64,000 nt of DNA from Metabacillus dongyingensis (GTDB lineage Bacteria > Bacillota > Bacilli > Bacillales > Bacillaceae), in contig NZ_CP082944.1 of the NCBI RefSeq assembly GCF_019933155.2, positions 808,001 through 872,000 of the forward strand. The letters are read 5' to 3'. The notes under the pieces are model-generated. The model saw nothing but the letters and a program-made list of their open reading frames with translations, was not told the DNA's origin and searched no databases. Shown one piece after another: positions 17,578 through 25,950 of this stretch (the stretch's first letter is position 1; every line of letters begins with the position of its first letter). The position numbers and the translations under genes were made by a program.

Positions 17578-17606
17578 TCATCTTTTCCGCCCGCCATTCA
17601 TACATT
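17578..17606 (+). promoter_or_regulatory. Sigma-E-like sporulation promoter of spoVR
   Basis: The -35 TCATCTT (17578-17584) matches the sigma-E consensus KMATATT at six of seven bases, the spacer is 14, and the -10 CATACATT (17599-17606) matches CATACANT completely. spoVR of B. subtilis belongs to the mother-cell sigma-E regulon. Confidence 0.7.
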
Positions 17607-17635
17607 GTCTTAAAGACGAGATAGGGGGAAAACGC

Positions 17636-19045
17636 GTGAACGAAGCTTACAGAAAATCACTGGAATATGCCATTGCGGAAATCACGGAAATTGCAGATGG
17701 ATTTGGACTTGACTATTATCCGATGCGGTATGAAATTTGTCCTGCTGATATCATTTATACATTTGGCGCTTACGGAATGCCGACCCGTTTTTCACACTGG
17801 AGCTTCGGAAAACAATTCTTCAAAATGAAGCTTCACTATGACCTTGGATTAAGCAAAATCTACGAATTGGTCATCAATTCGGATCCATGCTATGCATTTT
17901 TGCTTGATACCAACTCCCTGATTCAAAATAAATTAATTGTGGCTCACGTCCTTGCCCACTGTGACTTTTTCAAAAATAACAGCAGGTTTCAAAATACGAA
18001 GCGCGATATGGTTGAAAGCATGGCTGCGACAGCCGAACGGATTAAACAATATGAAATTGATCATGGCAGGGCAGAGGTAGAGACATTCTTGGATGCCGTG
18101 CTTGCAATTCAAGAGCATATCGATCCGTCCTTAATGCGGCCGAAGCTTTCCTGGACAATGGGAGATGCTGAGGAGGAGGATGTTAAAAAGGCTTCACCGT
18201 ATGATGATTTGTGGAAATTGGATGATAAGGAAAAGCCAAAAGGAGCTCCTCCAAAAAAGAATAAGAAGTTTCCGCCATCACCTGAAAAGGACATCCTGCT
18301 GTTTATTGAAGAATACAGCAGGGACCTGGAAGACTGGCAGCGCGATATCCTTACGATGATGCGAGAGGAAATGCTCTATTTCTGGCCGCAGCTCGAAACA
18401 AAAATCATGAACGAAGGCTGGGCATCCTTCTGGCATCAGCGGATACTGAGAGAGCTTGACCTCACAACAGATGAATCCATTGAATTTGCAAAGCTGAATG
18501 CAGGTGTCGTTCAGCCGTCACGGACTGGTATTAATCCTTATTATTTAGGACTTAAAATTTTTGAAGACATCGAAGAACGCTACAACAATCCCACAGAAGA
18601 CATGATAAGACGAGGGGTAGAGCCCAACTCTGGCCGAGAAAAAATGTTTGAAGTGCGTGAAGTCGAATCTGACTTGTCATTTATTCGAAATTATTTGACA
18701 AAGGATCTTGTTAATAGAGAAGACATGTATCTCTTTCAAAAGCAGGGAAGAGATTACAAGGTTGTCGATAAAGAGTGGGAAAATGTCCGAGACCAGTTAA
18801 TCAACATGCGTGTAAATGGAGGGTTCCCGTACATTACAGTGAACGATGGGGATTACCTTAAGAATAATGAATTGTACTTGAAGCACTGGTACGAAGATAT
18901 TGAACTCGATTTAAAATATCTTGAAAAAGTGCTTCCTTATATTCATCAGCTGTGGGGACGCGCAGTGCACATGGAGTCGATTCTGGAAGGGAAGCCTGTT
19001 TTGTTTACGTATGACGGGAAGGCGATTCACCGCAAGTATTTATAA
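17636..19045 (+). CDS. spoVR: SpoVR family stage V sporulation protein
   Basis: A 469-residue soluble protein, the usual length for SpoVR, involved in spore cortex formation by an unknown mechanism. It shows the family pattern [19 protein letters not shown] near the N-terminus, [12 protein letters not shown] near residue 260 and [18 protein letters not shown] near residue 300. The GTG 17636 start follows AGGGGGAAAA. A proline- and lysine-rich linker ([16 protein letters not shown]) lies near residue 200. The upstream sigma-E-like promoter supports mother-cell expression. A terminator with eight T residues follows. Confidence 0.95.
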   Translation: MNEAYRKSLEYAIAEITEIADGFGLDYYPMRYEICPADIIYTFGAYGMPTRFSHWSFGKQFFKMKLHYDLGLSKIYELVINSDPCYAFLLDTNSLIQNKLIVAHVLAHCDFFKNNSRFQNTKRDMVESMAATAERIKQYEIDHGRAEVETFLDAVLAIQEHIDPSLMRPKLSWTMGDAEEEDVKKASPYDDLWKLDDKEKPKGAPPKKNKKFPPSPEKDILLFIEEYSRDLEDWQRDILTMMREEMLYFWPQLETKIMNEGWASFWHQRILRELDLTTDESIEFAKLNAGVVQPSRTGINPYYLGLKIFEDIEERYNNPTEDMIRRGVEPNSGREKMFEVREVESDLSFIRNYLTKDLVNREDMYLFQKQGRDYKVVDKEWENVRDQLINMRVNGGFPYITVNDGDYLKNNELYLKHWYEDIELDLKYLEKVLPYIHQLWGRAVHMESILEGKPVLFTYDGKAIHRKYL

Positions 19046-19075
19046 AAAAGGAAGCAGCCTGCGCTGCTTTTTTTT
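19044..19075 (+). terminator. spoVR terminator
   Basis: AAGCAGC and GCTGCTT stem followed by a T8 tract. Confidence 0.85.
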
Positions 19076-19205
19076 GATGTACAAATTTTCAGGATTCAAT
19101 TGATGTTTATTAAAGATATAATTAATGAAAGATTTGTGACTTTTCTTGCTAATGAGGGTTAGTAGTCCATAGAATAGATATAGATCTTTCTAGGAGATGT
19201 GAAAA

Positions 19206-19712
19206 ATGAAAATCAGAGCCGTTTTATTAAGCAGTGCAACAGCTTTTACATTATTACTTTCAGCATGTTCTGATCAGCCAGAGGTAAAGGGAAGTACAAG
19301 TAATGAAGAACACGCTGACCATGGTGATCATTCTTCAACTGGAGACATTCGAGAAGAAACAAAAGGTCTTGGTTTCCTGCCTTCCTTTTTAGAGGACAAA
19401 CCTGAAGATATGCAGTTAATTTATTCAGCAGCAGCAAAAAACAGAGAACTTTTAGAGAATATTCCATGTTACTGTGGTTGCGGTGAATCGGCAAACCATA
19501 AAAACAATTATGATTGCTTTGTTTATGAGAACAAGGAAAATGGAGCGATTGTCTGGGATGACCATGGAACAAAATGCGGAGTTTGTCTGGAAATAGCAGC
19601 ACAATCCGTTTTACAGCTGCAGGGAGGAAAATCAATTAAAGAGATCAGATCTGAAATTGATGAGAAATATAAAGAAGGATACGCTAAACCAACTCCAACC
19701 CCAGAGGTTTAA
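19206..19712 (+). CDS. PCYCGC-motif lipoprotein
   Basis: A 168-residue exported lipoprotein. The signal peptide ends in the lipobox LLLSAC with the modified cysteine at residue 21. A His/Asp-rich linker (HADHGDHSS) follows, then the family signature NIPCYCGCGESANHKNNYDC near residue 90 and TKCGVC near residue 120. The cysteine-rich pattern suggests binding of copper or another metal, or a redox role outside the cell; the family has no settled function. AGGAGATG precedes the ATG. It heads a stretch rich in metal(loid)-linked genes. Confidence 0.85.
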   Translation: MKIRAVLLSSATAFTLLLSACSDQPEVKGSTSNEEHADHGDHSSTGDIREETKGLGFLPSFLEDKPEDMQLIYSAAAKNRELLENIPCYCGCGESANHKNNYDCFVYENKENGAIVWDDHGTKCGVCLEIAAQSVLQLQGGKSIKEIRSEIDEKYKEGYAKPTPTPEV

Positions 19713-19713
19713 T

Positions 19714-20004
19714 AATAAAAAGATCATTTATCAACCAAGGAAACGACCGCCCAATTTTGGGATTTTCTTTATCTTTAGTGTTTTGATTGCTGCAATATTT
19801 GCTGCTATAACAAATGTAGGAATGAATATTCATATTCATTCGATAAAACTAGATACCATATTTATGAGTATGGCTATATGAGCCTTAACCTATGTTGTTT
19901 TCGTTGAAATATTGTATAAAGGCTTCAAAGAAATAACTTTTCAGTCACTTTTCATTTTTTTACTGGGTGTTTTAATGATCAAGGTCTATTTTCTTTTAGA
20001 GTGA
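19714..20004 (+). pseudogene. Small membrane protein gene with in-frame TGA
   Basis: Directly after the PCYCGC gene, one frame reads PPNFGIFFIFSVLIAAIFAA, continues to FMSMAI, meets a TGA at 19879-19881, and continues in frame ALTYVVFVEILYKGFKEITF to a TGA at 20002-20004. At least three hydrophobic helices span the stop. A single change from TGG would restore the frame, and no good start codon is visible, so this looks like a recent pseudogene of an unrecognised membrane protein. Confidence 0.55.
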
Positions 20005-20076
20005 TTGGTTTTAGCTTTGCATGTTAATTGACTTGTATATTTTTTAATAAGACGAATTGCAGCAGATAACTTAAAT

Positions 20077-20108
20077 AAGGGAACTCCCCCTTTATTTGGA
20101 GTTCCCTC
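20077..20108. terminator. Terminator-like stem before the MFS gene
   Basis: GGGAACTCC (20079-20087) pairs with GGAGTTCCC (20098-20106). T-tracts are weak on both sides. It lies beyond the 3' end of the minus-strand MFS gene. Confidence 0.5.
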
Positions 20109-20200
20109 AGTTATTCCTTTTTCGCACCGATTGCGGAATATGAAAAGAACAACTCAACTCTCAGATCGGTTTGGTGGACAGTATTCATTTTAAAATTTCA

Positions 20201-21475
20201 TCATTCTTTTGTTCTGCGAGACCATATCACGGCTGGAATGAGTAATAAGGACAAAATTCCCCCAGTAAATGATAATGTTGTGTAACTTGAATTAGCTACT
20301 ATCATTCCAGACATTGCTCCACCAGAAGCCCCTGCTAACGCAATAAAAACATCTACTGTCCCTTGAGTCTTGGCACGTGTTGAAGATTCTGTTGAATCGA
20401 CAATTAGAGCGGTACCACATATCAAGCCAAAATTCCATCCTAATCCAAGTAAAGAAAGAGAAATAACTAGGAGAATCATAGAATCACTTGGTGCAATTGC
20501 CGCAATTACACCTGCAAGAAGTAAAGTAGCTCCAGATGCAATAGTCATAGCAGTTCGACCAATCTTATCTACAAGGATTCCCGTTATGAGTGAAGGGAGG
20601 AACATTGAACCTACATGCACACCAATAACAAGACCAATTTCACTTAAACCATGTCCATGATGTTTCATATGTACTGGTGTCATTGTCATAATGGCAATCA
20701 TCACAATTTGGGTAAGGACCATAATGGTGGCACCAACTGCAATGCCTCGTTTATTATTTGCTTGTTCAGCAGCTGCCAAATTCTTTTTATGGTCACCATG
20801 TTCTTGTTTATATGCTTCTATCATTTTTGCCATTATGAATGGGTCTGGACGAAGCATAACGTAAAGGACAAGACCTGCTAAGATAAATGCGGCTGCGGCT
20901 AATATGAAAGGACCAGCAAGTGTCGGGACGCCAATAGAAAGGGCAAAATTGCCCATTACATCCACTAAGTTTGGGCCGGCAACTGCACCAAACGTTGTTG
21001 AAACCATCGCAATACTAACAGCAGTCCCTCGCTGTTTCTTATTTGCCAAGTCCGTGCCTGCATAACGAGCTTGTAAATTTGTCGCAGTACCTGCACCATA
21101 AATAAGCAGGGAAGCAAATAAGAGGAAAACACTATTTGTTATAGCTGCAATGACAACGCCAATCGCTCCAAGTCCTCCTGCCATAAAACCTGTCGTGAGA
21201 CCTGTGCGACGTCCAAAACGTTGAGAAAGTCTCCCTACTAATAAAGCAGCTCCTGCAGAGCCTAACGTAAATAAAGCAGCTGGCAGTCCTGCAACTGCAT
21301 CTGTTCCGAGCATTTGTTGTGCAAGAAGTGCACCTACAGTAATACCAGCAGCTAGTCCTGCCCCACCAAAAATTTGTGAAATACTCACAATGATTAACGT
21401 GCGTTTGTATAACAATTTTTGTTTTTCTGGAGAATCTATATAACTCTGGGTTGATTCATCCGATTTACTAGACAT
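20201..21475 (-). CDS. MFS transporter
   Basis: A 424-residue, 12-helix major facilitator with a hydrophilic N-terminal leader. Motif A appears as GRLSQRFGRRTGLTTG after helix 2. Middle-loop residues (YKQEHGDHKKN) and a histidine-rich PVHMKHHGHGLSE loop near residue 270 could coordinate a metal or respond to pH. The ribosome site AAGGTG precedes the ATG. A perfect 14-bp palindrome upstream (21527-21540) suggests repression. Substrate is unknown; neighbours in a metal(loid) and redox resistance stretch hint at export, without proof. Confidence 0.82.
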   Translation of the reverse strand: MSSKSDESTQSYIDSPEKQKLLYKRTLIIVSISQIFGGAGLAAGITVGALLAQQMLGTDAVAGLPAALFTLGSAGAALLVGRLSQRFGRRTGLTTGFMAGGLGAIGVVIAAITNSVFLLFASLLIYGAGTATNLQARYAGTDLANKKQRGTAVSIAMVSTTFGAVAGPNLVDVMGNFALSIGVPTLAGPFILAAAAFILAGLVLYVMLRPDPFIMAKMIEAYKQEHGDHKKNLAAAEQANNKRGIAVGATIMVLTQIVMIAIMTMTPVHMKHHGHGLSEIGLVIGVHVGSMFLPSLITGILVDKIGRTAMTIASGATLLLAGVIAAIAPSDSMILLVISLSLLGLGWNFGLICGTALIVDSTESSTRAKTQGTVDVFIALAGASGGAMSGMIVANSSYTTLSFTGGILSLLLIPAVIWSRRTKE

Positions 21476-21526
21476 TTTTATACACCTTCTTTATAAAATT
21501 CGTTGCATATTTAGTGCTAAAAAAGG

Positions 21527-21540
21527 TGACAATCTTGTCA
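21527..21540 (-). promoter_or_regulatory. Perfect palindrome upstream of MFS gene
   Basis: TGACAA-TC-TTGTCA, flanked by GTGCT and AGCAC as an outer inverted pair, about 50 bases before the MFS start. Probable operator of an unlinked regulator. Confidence 0.5.
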
Positions 21541-21721
21541 GCACATTTTACAATTATAGTATAGATTGAAGACTATGGTACTGAAAACCTCTGCGTTTTA
21601 TTTACTTAACTTTTAAGTATATGGATTGGTAAAATTTATATGTATCTATAGTTCAAGAGTAGAGATGTAATGAGTTCTGTTTTGAAGTATAAAACAATTA
21701 CATTCAAATCTAACTAGAAAG

Positions 21722-21761
21722 AAAAATAAGAGCCTGACGAAGGTTTCTCAGGCTCTTTAAT
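21722..21761 (-). terminator. tatA terminator
   Basis: AGAGCCTGA and TCAGGCTCT form a stem; on the minus strand it is followed by TTATTTTTC. Confidence 0.75.
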
Positions 21762-21778
21762 GTATCTTAAAAAATTTG

Positions 21779-21952
21779 TTATTTTCCATTTTCTTTTTCA
21801 TCATCTTTTCCATCATCCATCATTCCTTTAGTTGACTGCTTGAATTCTTTTAGGGGTGTGCCGACAGCTCTGCCAAGTTCCGGGAGCTTCTTAGGTCCAA
21901 AAAGGATTAATGCCATCGCTCCTATTAAAACAATACTACCTGGTCCTACCAT
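21779..21952 (-). CDS. tatA: Orphan Tat translocase subunit TatA
   Basis: A 57-residue protein. It begins MVGPGSIVLIGAMALILFGP, giving one transmembrane helix, then the FGPKKLPELGRAVG hinge and amphipathic helix diagnostic of TatA/TatE, and ends in an acidic-lysine tail (DDGKDDEKENGK). AAGGAGGG lies six bases before the ATG. It forms pores for folded protein export with TatC. No tatC is nearby, so this is an orphan copy like B. subtilis TatAc. It has its own terminator. Confidence 0.93.
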   Translation of the reverse strand: MVGPGSIVLIGAMALILFGPKKLPELGRAVGTPLKEFKQSTKGMMDDGKDDEKENGK

Positions 21953-22265
21953 GTAAATCCCTCCTTAGAATTTAACAAAAAATGCGGTGAAGTACATAAT
22001 CAAGATTCCAATGGTAAAACAAGTCTCACTGCACTACACGATAAAAAAAGATACTGCAATTCTGAATCGTATAAACCACTTTTTATAGTGAAGACCCTGT
22101 TTATTATTAGAATGGATAGCTTTCACAAATTCTTTTACTGGAGATACTTGCTGAAATTTTGATTTCAACAATACTTTGTTGATCATTAAAAGGGCAGTTT
22201 ACTAACGGCTGTTTTGGGCCAGTTACTTATTTAATGAAAAAACTGAAAAATAAGAAATAAAATAC
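21953..22265. other. Intergenic, no supported gene
   Basis: Spacer between divergent tatA and marR. A 50-codon frame on the minus strand (22034-22186) has no ribosome site and no recognised family. Confidence 0.5.
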
Positions 22266-22278
22266 TTGCAAAATGCAA
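22266..22278 (+). promoter_or_regulatory. Putative MarR operator, site 1
   Basis: TTGCA-AAA-TGCAA, a perfect inverted repeat 36 bases before the marR start. The identical 13 bp recurs at 22779-22791. Confidence 0.75.
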
Positions 22279-22313
22279 ATAATAAGCGTATAACTAAAGT
22301 ATGAGGTGATTAA

Positions 22314-22760
22314 ATGGAAAACACTCGAGAACTATTTCAAATCATGACCCGGCGCTTTGGCTTACTAAATAAAAACTGCTGTACAGCAGGCGGAATTGAT
22401 ATTTCTTTAATTCAGAGCCATATTCTTTATGAAATTGAACATATGCATCAGCCGTCTGTTCAGCAAGTAGCTGACGTTCTCGGTACAGATATTACGACTT
22501 TCAGCCGTCAGATCCAATCTTTGATGAAGATGAACTTAATTAAAAAGACGCCGCATCCTGATGATAGAAGAGTTCATGTTCTTTCGCTGACAACCGAAGG
22601 GAAATTTGTTGCAGCAACAATTGATCATCAGATGAATGCTTATTTGGAAGAGGTCTTTTCTCACATGAATGAGTTTGAAAAAGAAACGGTCATTCGCTCA
22701 ATCAAACTGCTGAATGCATCTATGGCAAAATCGAGCGTGTGCTGCACTCCTTTGGGGTGA
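22314..22760 (+). CDS. MarR-family regulator with cysteine pairs
   Basis: A 148-residue winged-helix regulator. The DNA-binding region is VQQVADVLGTDITTFSRQIQ with the wing HPDDRRVHVLSLT. Unusual vicinal cysteines sit at residues 22-23 (LNKNCCTAGG) and near the C-terminus (SSVCCTPLG). Such pairs suit binding of soft metalloids such as As(III) or Sb(III), or disulphide sensing. The same 13-bp inverted repeat lies before this gene and before the flavoprotein gene downstream, so it likely represses both. GAGGTGAT precedes the ATG. The sensed signal is inferred from the cysteines and the nearby ars operon. Confidence 0.85.
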   Translation: MENTRELFQIMTRRFGLLNKNCCTAGGIDISLIQSHILYEIEHMHQPSVQQVADVLGTDITTFSRQIQSLMKMNLIKKTPHPDDRRVHVLSLTTEGKFVAATIDHQMNAYLEEVFSHMNEFEKETVIRSIKLLNASMAKSSVCCTPLG

Positions 22761-22778
22761 TTTCTTTTTGGTTAATAG

Positions 22779-22813
22779 TTGCAAAATGCAAATAATTATT
22801 TTGCATGATGCAT
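22779..22813 (+). promoter_or_regulatory. Putative MarR operator, sites 2 and 3
   Basis: TTGCAAAATGCAA (22779-22791) is identical to site 1, and TTGCATGATGCAT (22801-22813) is a related dyad 22 bases on. Both precede the flavoprotein gene. Confidence 0.7.
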
Positions 22814-22861
22814 ACTAATAATTTTATTTGATTTAAATTTAATCATAAGGGAGGATTTTTT

Positions 22862-24247
22862 ATGGAAAACCTTACTATCTCACTTAAAGCAAACGGGTGC
22901 TGTGCACCACAAAATCAATCTTTTCCAACAAAGGCTGAGGTGTCTCATGAGCCTAAATCAAAACTGCCCGTAGCCATTATTGGAGCAGGTCCTGTAGGTC
23001 TTGCAGCAGCTGCTCATTTAGTGAGCAGAGAAGAATCCTTTATCTTATTAGAAGCTGGTCAGCAGGCCGGTGCTAATATTTTAACCTGGGAACACGTTCG
23101 CTTATTTTCACCATGGCGGTATAACATTGATAAAGCGGCTTCAGCATTACTTGAATTACATGACTGGATTCATCCTGATCCAGAAGCATTGCCAACGGGA
23201 AAGGATCTTGCAGAGCAATATTTGCAGCCGCTATCAAACATTCCTGAAATTCAGCCGTATTTACACCTGAATACAAAGGTTTTATCCATTGGCAAAAAAG
23301 ATACCGATAAAATGAAAACGGCAAATCGCGATGGAGTTCCGTTTATCATCTACGCAGAAAAAGACGGCATGTTTCAAACGTTTGAGGCAAGAGCGGTATT
23401 GGATGCAACAGGAACATGGGGGAACCCAAATCCATCTACTTCAAATGGAATATGGCTGAATGATGAAAAATCCCTTCGCAATCATATTTTTTATGGAATT
23501 CCTGATATATTGGGAAAAGAAAAAGAGCGGTATGCAAAAAAACGTGTGTCCGTTGTGGGCGGCGGCCATTCAGCAATTAATGCTTTATTAGAACTTGCAA
23601 AACTGAAAGAATCTTATCCTAATACAGAAATCATTTGGGTGATGAGAAGGCAAAGTGTTGAAGATGCCTATGGCGGGGAAGAAAAAGATGCTCTGGAAGC
23701 AAGAGGTGCATTGGGCAGCCGCATTCATCAGCTGGTTGATCAAAAGATGATAAAAGTAGAAACGCCATTTTTTATTCAGAACCTTAGAAGGTCTGAAAAC
23801 GGTATAGATTTGATCGGTACACAAAATGGAAAACAGCGAACTCTTTCAGGAATAGACGAAGTCATTGTTAATACAGGCAGCCGTCCAGATCTTACAATAG
23901 TCAGTGAACTGCGTACATCAATCGATCCTTCAACCGAGAGTACTGAAGCTTTAGCCCCTCTCATTGATCCTAATATTCATAGCTGCGGAACTGTACGTCC
24001 GCATGGGGAGAAGGAACTTCGCCAGCCGGAAAAGAATTTTTATATGGTCGGTGCCAAGAGTTATGGCCGTGCGCCTACATTCTTGATGGCAACAGGATAT
24101 GAGCAAGTCAGATCAGTTGTTGCATATTTAAGCGGAGATCATGCCGCAGCTGAAAAAGTTGAATTAGATCTTCCTGAGACGGGTGTGTGCAGTTTGAATA
24201 GTAAATCTTCTAAAACTTCCTGTGACGAGAGTAGTTCTTGCTGTTAA
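22862..24247 (+). CDS. Cysteine-tailed FAD/NAD(P)H oxidoreductase, ArsO/ArsV-like
   Basis: A 461-residue flavoprotein of the FAD/NAD(P)-dependent monooxygenase or reductase class. It has a first Rossmann motif GAGPVG (residues 41-46) and a second VVGGGHSAINALLEL near residue 230. Unusually, vicinal cysteines occur at 13-14 (NGCCAPQ) and at the extreme C-terminus (KTSCDESSSCC), bracketing the catalytic body. Flavoproteins of this type (ArsO, ArsV) occur in ars clusters and are thought to oxidise trivalent arsenicals. It is preceded by GGGAGG and MarR dyads and leads an operon with a 65-residue protein and an MFS transporter. Oxidation of As(III), Sb(III) or organoarsenicals is inference. Confidence 0.8.
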   Translation: MENLTISLKANGCCAPQNQSFPTKAEVSHEPKSKLPVAIIGAGPVGLAAAAHLVSREESFILLEAGQQAGANILTWEHVRLFSPWRYNIDKAASALLELHDWIHPDPEALPTGKDLAEQYLQPLSNIPEIQPYLHLNTKVLSIGKKDTDKMKTANRDGVPFIIYAEKDGMFQTFEARAVLDATGTWGNPNPSTSNGIWLNDEKSLRNHIFYGIPDILGKEKERYAKKRVSVVGGGHSAINALLELAKLKESYPNTEIIWVMRRQSVEDAYGGEEKDALEARGALGSRIHQLVDQKMIKVETPFFIQNLRRSENGIDLIGTQNGKQRTLSGIDEVIVNTGSRPDLTIVSELRTSIDPSTESTEALAPLIDPNIHSCGTVRPHGEKELRQPEKNFYMVGAKSYGRAPTFLMATGYEQVRSVVAYLSGDHAAAEKVELDLPETGVCSLNSKSSKTSCDESSSCC

Positions 24248-24314
24248 TTGGAATAAGGGAGAATTCTGTTCTCCCTTTCTGTCTGAAAAATAAACTGGAT
24301 AAAGGGGTGAGTGT

Positions 24315-24512
24315 ATGGTGATCAATCACGCAGGCGCTTTAAGGACAGAGTATTTCATTGCCTATATGAACTTGATTATGAATGCATTTGAATGTTCCGT
24401 TGAACAGGCCCGCAATTTGACATTTGAACGCCTCTTTCAATCAAAAGAAGATTATTTAGGAAATGAAAGCTATAGACAATTTCTTAAGGCGTATGAAGCA
24501 ATAAAACAATAG
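24315..24512 (+). CDS. Small 65-residue protein of the MarR/flavoprotein cassette
   Basis: A 65-residue soluble, mostly helical protein (MVINHAGALRTEYFIAYMNL to the C-terminal YEAIKQ) with one cysteine (AFECSVEQ). No family is recognised. An AAAGGGGTGA site lies just upstream of the start. It is sandwiched between the flavoprotein (67 bases upstream) and the MFS gene (27 bases downstream), so it is cotranscribed. It could be an accessory or assembly factor or a small sensor; the function is unknown. Confidence 0.7.
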   Translation: MVINHAGALRTEYFIAYMNLIMNAFECSVEQARNLTFERLFQSKEDYLGNESYRQFLKAYEAIKQ

Positions 24513-24539
24513 GAATTTGAAAGCAGGTGATAAGCTGCA

Positions 24540-25790
24540 ATGGAGGATTCAAAAAGGAACGATCAGAATCAAAAAGTGATTACAATGGTTGCCATCATTA
24601 CAGCACTAAGTTTACTTGGAGATTCCATGCTTTATATTGCCTTGCCTATATTCTGGAGAGAAGCAGGCCTCGACTCCATTTGGCAGGTGGGAATTCTTCT
24701 TTCCATCAATCGGTTTATTCGTCTGCCCTTTAATCCAATTGCAGGCTGGATTTATAAAAAAATCTCCTTAAAAACCGGGCTGATCATTGCAATCATTATT
24801 GGAGCATTTACTACGCTTGGATATGGTGTATTTAAGGGGTTTATCGCTTGGATTATCCTCCGTGGCTTATGGGGAATTGCCTGGTCATTTTTTCGGATCG
24901 GCGGACTTTCCTGTGTGGCATTATATGCGGATGAAAACCATCGCGGTGAAGCGATGGGGTTATACAACGGAATCTATCGTCTGGGCAGTTTGTTTGGAAT
25001 GCTGCTTGGAGGATTGTTCGTTCCGGTTTTAGGTTTGACTTTGGTCTCTATTGTATTCGGCATGCTGACATTGGTTGGACTTCCGCTCATTTTATTTTCC
25101 TTTACAAAAAAGAACGATGCTCAAAAAGACACCAAATCAGATCCATTAATGCCCGCTGCCTTATCATTTGTATTTAAGCGGAAACTTCTCATTATCATCA
25201 GCGGCTTTTTTATTACCTTGCTGATTCAAGGAGTGCTGACCTCAACTTTAACTTCACTCATAGACTATCATTATGGTCAGGAAATCAGTTTCTTTGGCTT
25301 AATCGTCAGTGTGACTTTTTTATCAGGAATGATCCAGTCTGCAAGATGGATGTGGGAACCGTTCCTTGGCAGAAAAATTGGTTTCTTGTCGGATGGTCCC
25401 AACGGAAGAATTCCCTTATTTATCTTCTCCTGTATCTTCACAGCGGTTTTATTTGGAATGATTTCATACACCCTGCCCATATGGTTATGGACCATTGTGA
25501 TGCTTTCAGTTTTATTAGGTGCTACAGCTATTTCTACGCTGTCAGATGCCCTTGCAATTGATGCAGCAAAGAGTGCAAATGTTGTTTCGTTCCTTACACT
25601 CTACTCAATCGTTCAGGATGTAGGAGCCGCATTGGGGCCATTCCTTAGTTACATGCTCATTGAGCTTAACCGCGGATTTATCTTTTTGTATTGGGGAGGA
25701 GCATGCGTATTTACAGCTATAGGACTTCTATGGTTTCTCCTATACCTTGATGAAAAGACAGCGGGATCAATTCATAACTTACATAGTTGA
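24540..25790 (+). CDS. MFS transporter of the MarR/flavoprotein cassette
   Basis: A 416-residue 12-helix major facilitator. Helix 1 is preceded by a hydrophilic MEDSKRNDQNQK leader, and the helix 2-3 loop AGWIYKKISLKTGL is a degenerate motif A. An AGGTGAT site precedes the ATG. It ends in a terminator at 25805-25830. As part of the flavoprotein operon it probably exports the product or substrate of that enzyme, for example an oxidised arsenical or antimonial, in the manner of other ars-linked MFS pumps (ArsJ, ArsK); this is inferred from position only. Confidence 0.82.
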   Translation: MEDSKRNDQNQKVITMVAIITALSLLGDSMLYIALPIFWREAGLDSIWQVGILLSINRFIRLPFNPIAGWIYKKISLKTGLIIAIIIGAFTTLGYGVFKGFIAWIILRGLWGIAWSFFRIGGLSCVALYADENHRGEAMGLYNGIYRLGSLFGMLLGGLFVPVLGLTLVSIVFGMLTLVGLPLILFSFTKKNDAQKDTKSDPLMPAALSFVFKRKLLIIISGFFITLLIQGVLTSTLTSLIDYHYGQEISFFGLIVSVTFLSGMIQSARWMWEPFLGRKIGFLSDGPNGRIPLFIFSCIFTAVLFGMISYTLPIWLWTIVMLSVLLGATAISTLSDALAIDAAKSANVVSFLTLYSIVQDVGAALGPFLSYMLIELNRGFIFLYWGGACVFTAIGLLWFLLYLDEKTAGSIHNLHS

Positions 25791-25804
25791 TTTAAATTTT
25801 GAAG

Positions 25805-25830
25805 CTTGGAGTGTAAATCCAAGTTTTTTT
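25805..25830 (+). terminator. Terminator of the MarR/flavoprotein cassette
   Basis: CTTGGA (25805-25810) and TCCAAG (25818-25823) followed by seven T residues. Confidence 0.75.
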
Positions 25831-25891
25831 GTTTTTTGATTTCAAAAAACGAATATGTTTACAATAAATTTACACAGTTTTTATATATAAG

Positions 25892-25909
25892 CACTTTATT
25901 ATATAAGTG
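25892..25909 (+). promoter_or_regulatory. Dyad upstream of arsR
   Basis: CACTT-N8-AAGTG within an AT-rich segment about 45 bases before arsR; a candidate ArsR operator. Confidence 0.4.
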
Positions 25910-25950
25910 GAAAGTTATATAATGATTTTCGACATGGAGGTGCTGGTAAT

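Noticed and set aside
19879-19881. Selenocysteine or programmed readthrough at TGA
   Set aside because: No selenocysteine machinery or structure is evident; a TGG to TGA mutation is simpler.
22034-22186. 50-codon minus-strand frame starting MINKVLLKSKFQQVS
   Set aside because: No ribosome site, no recognised family; probably chance or a relic.
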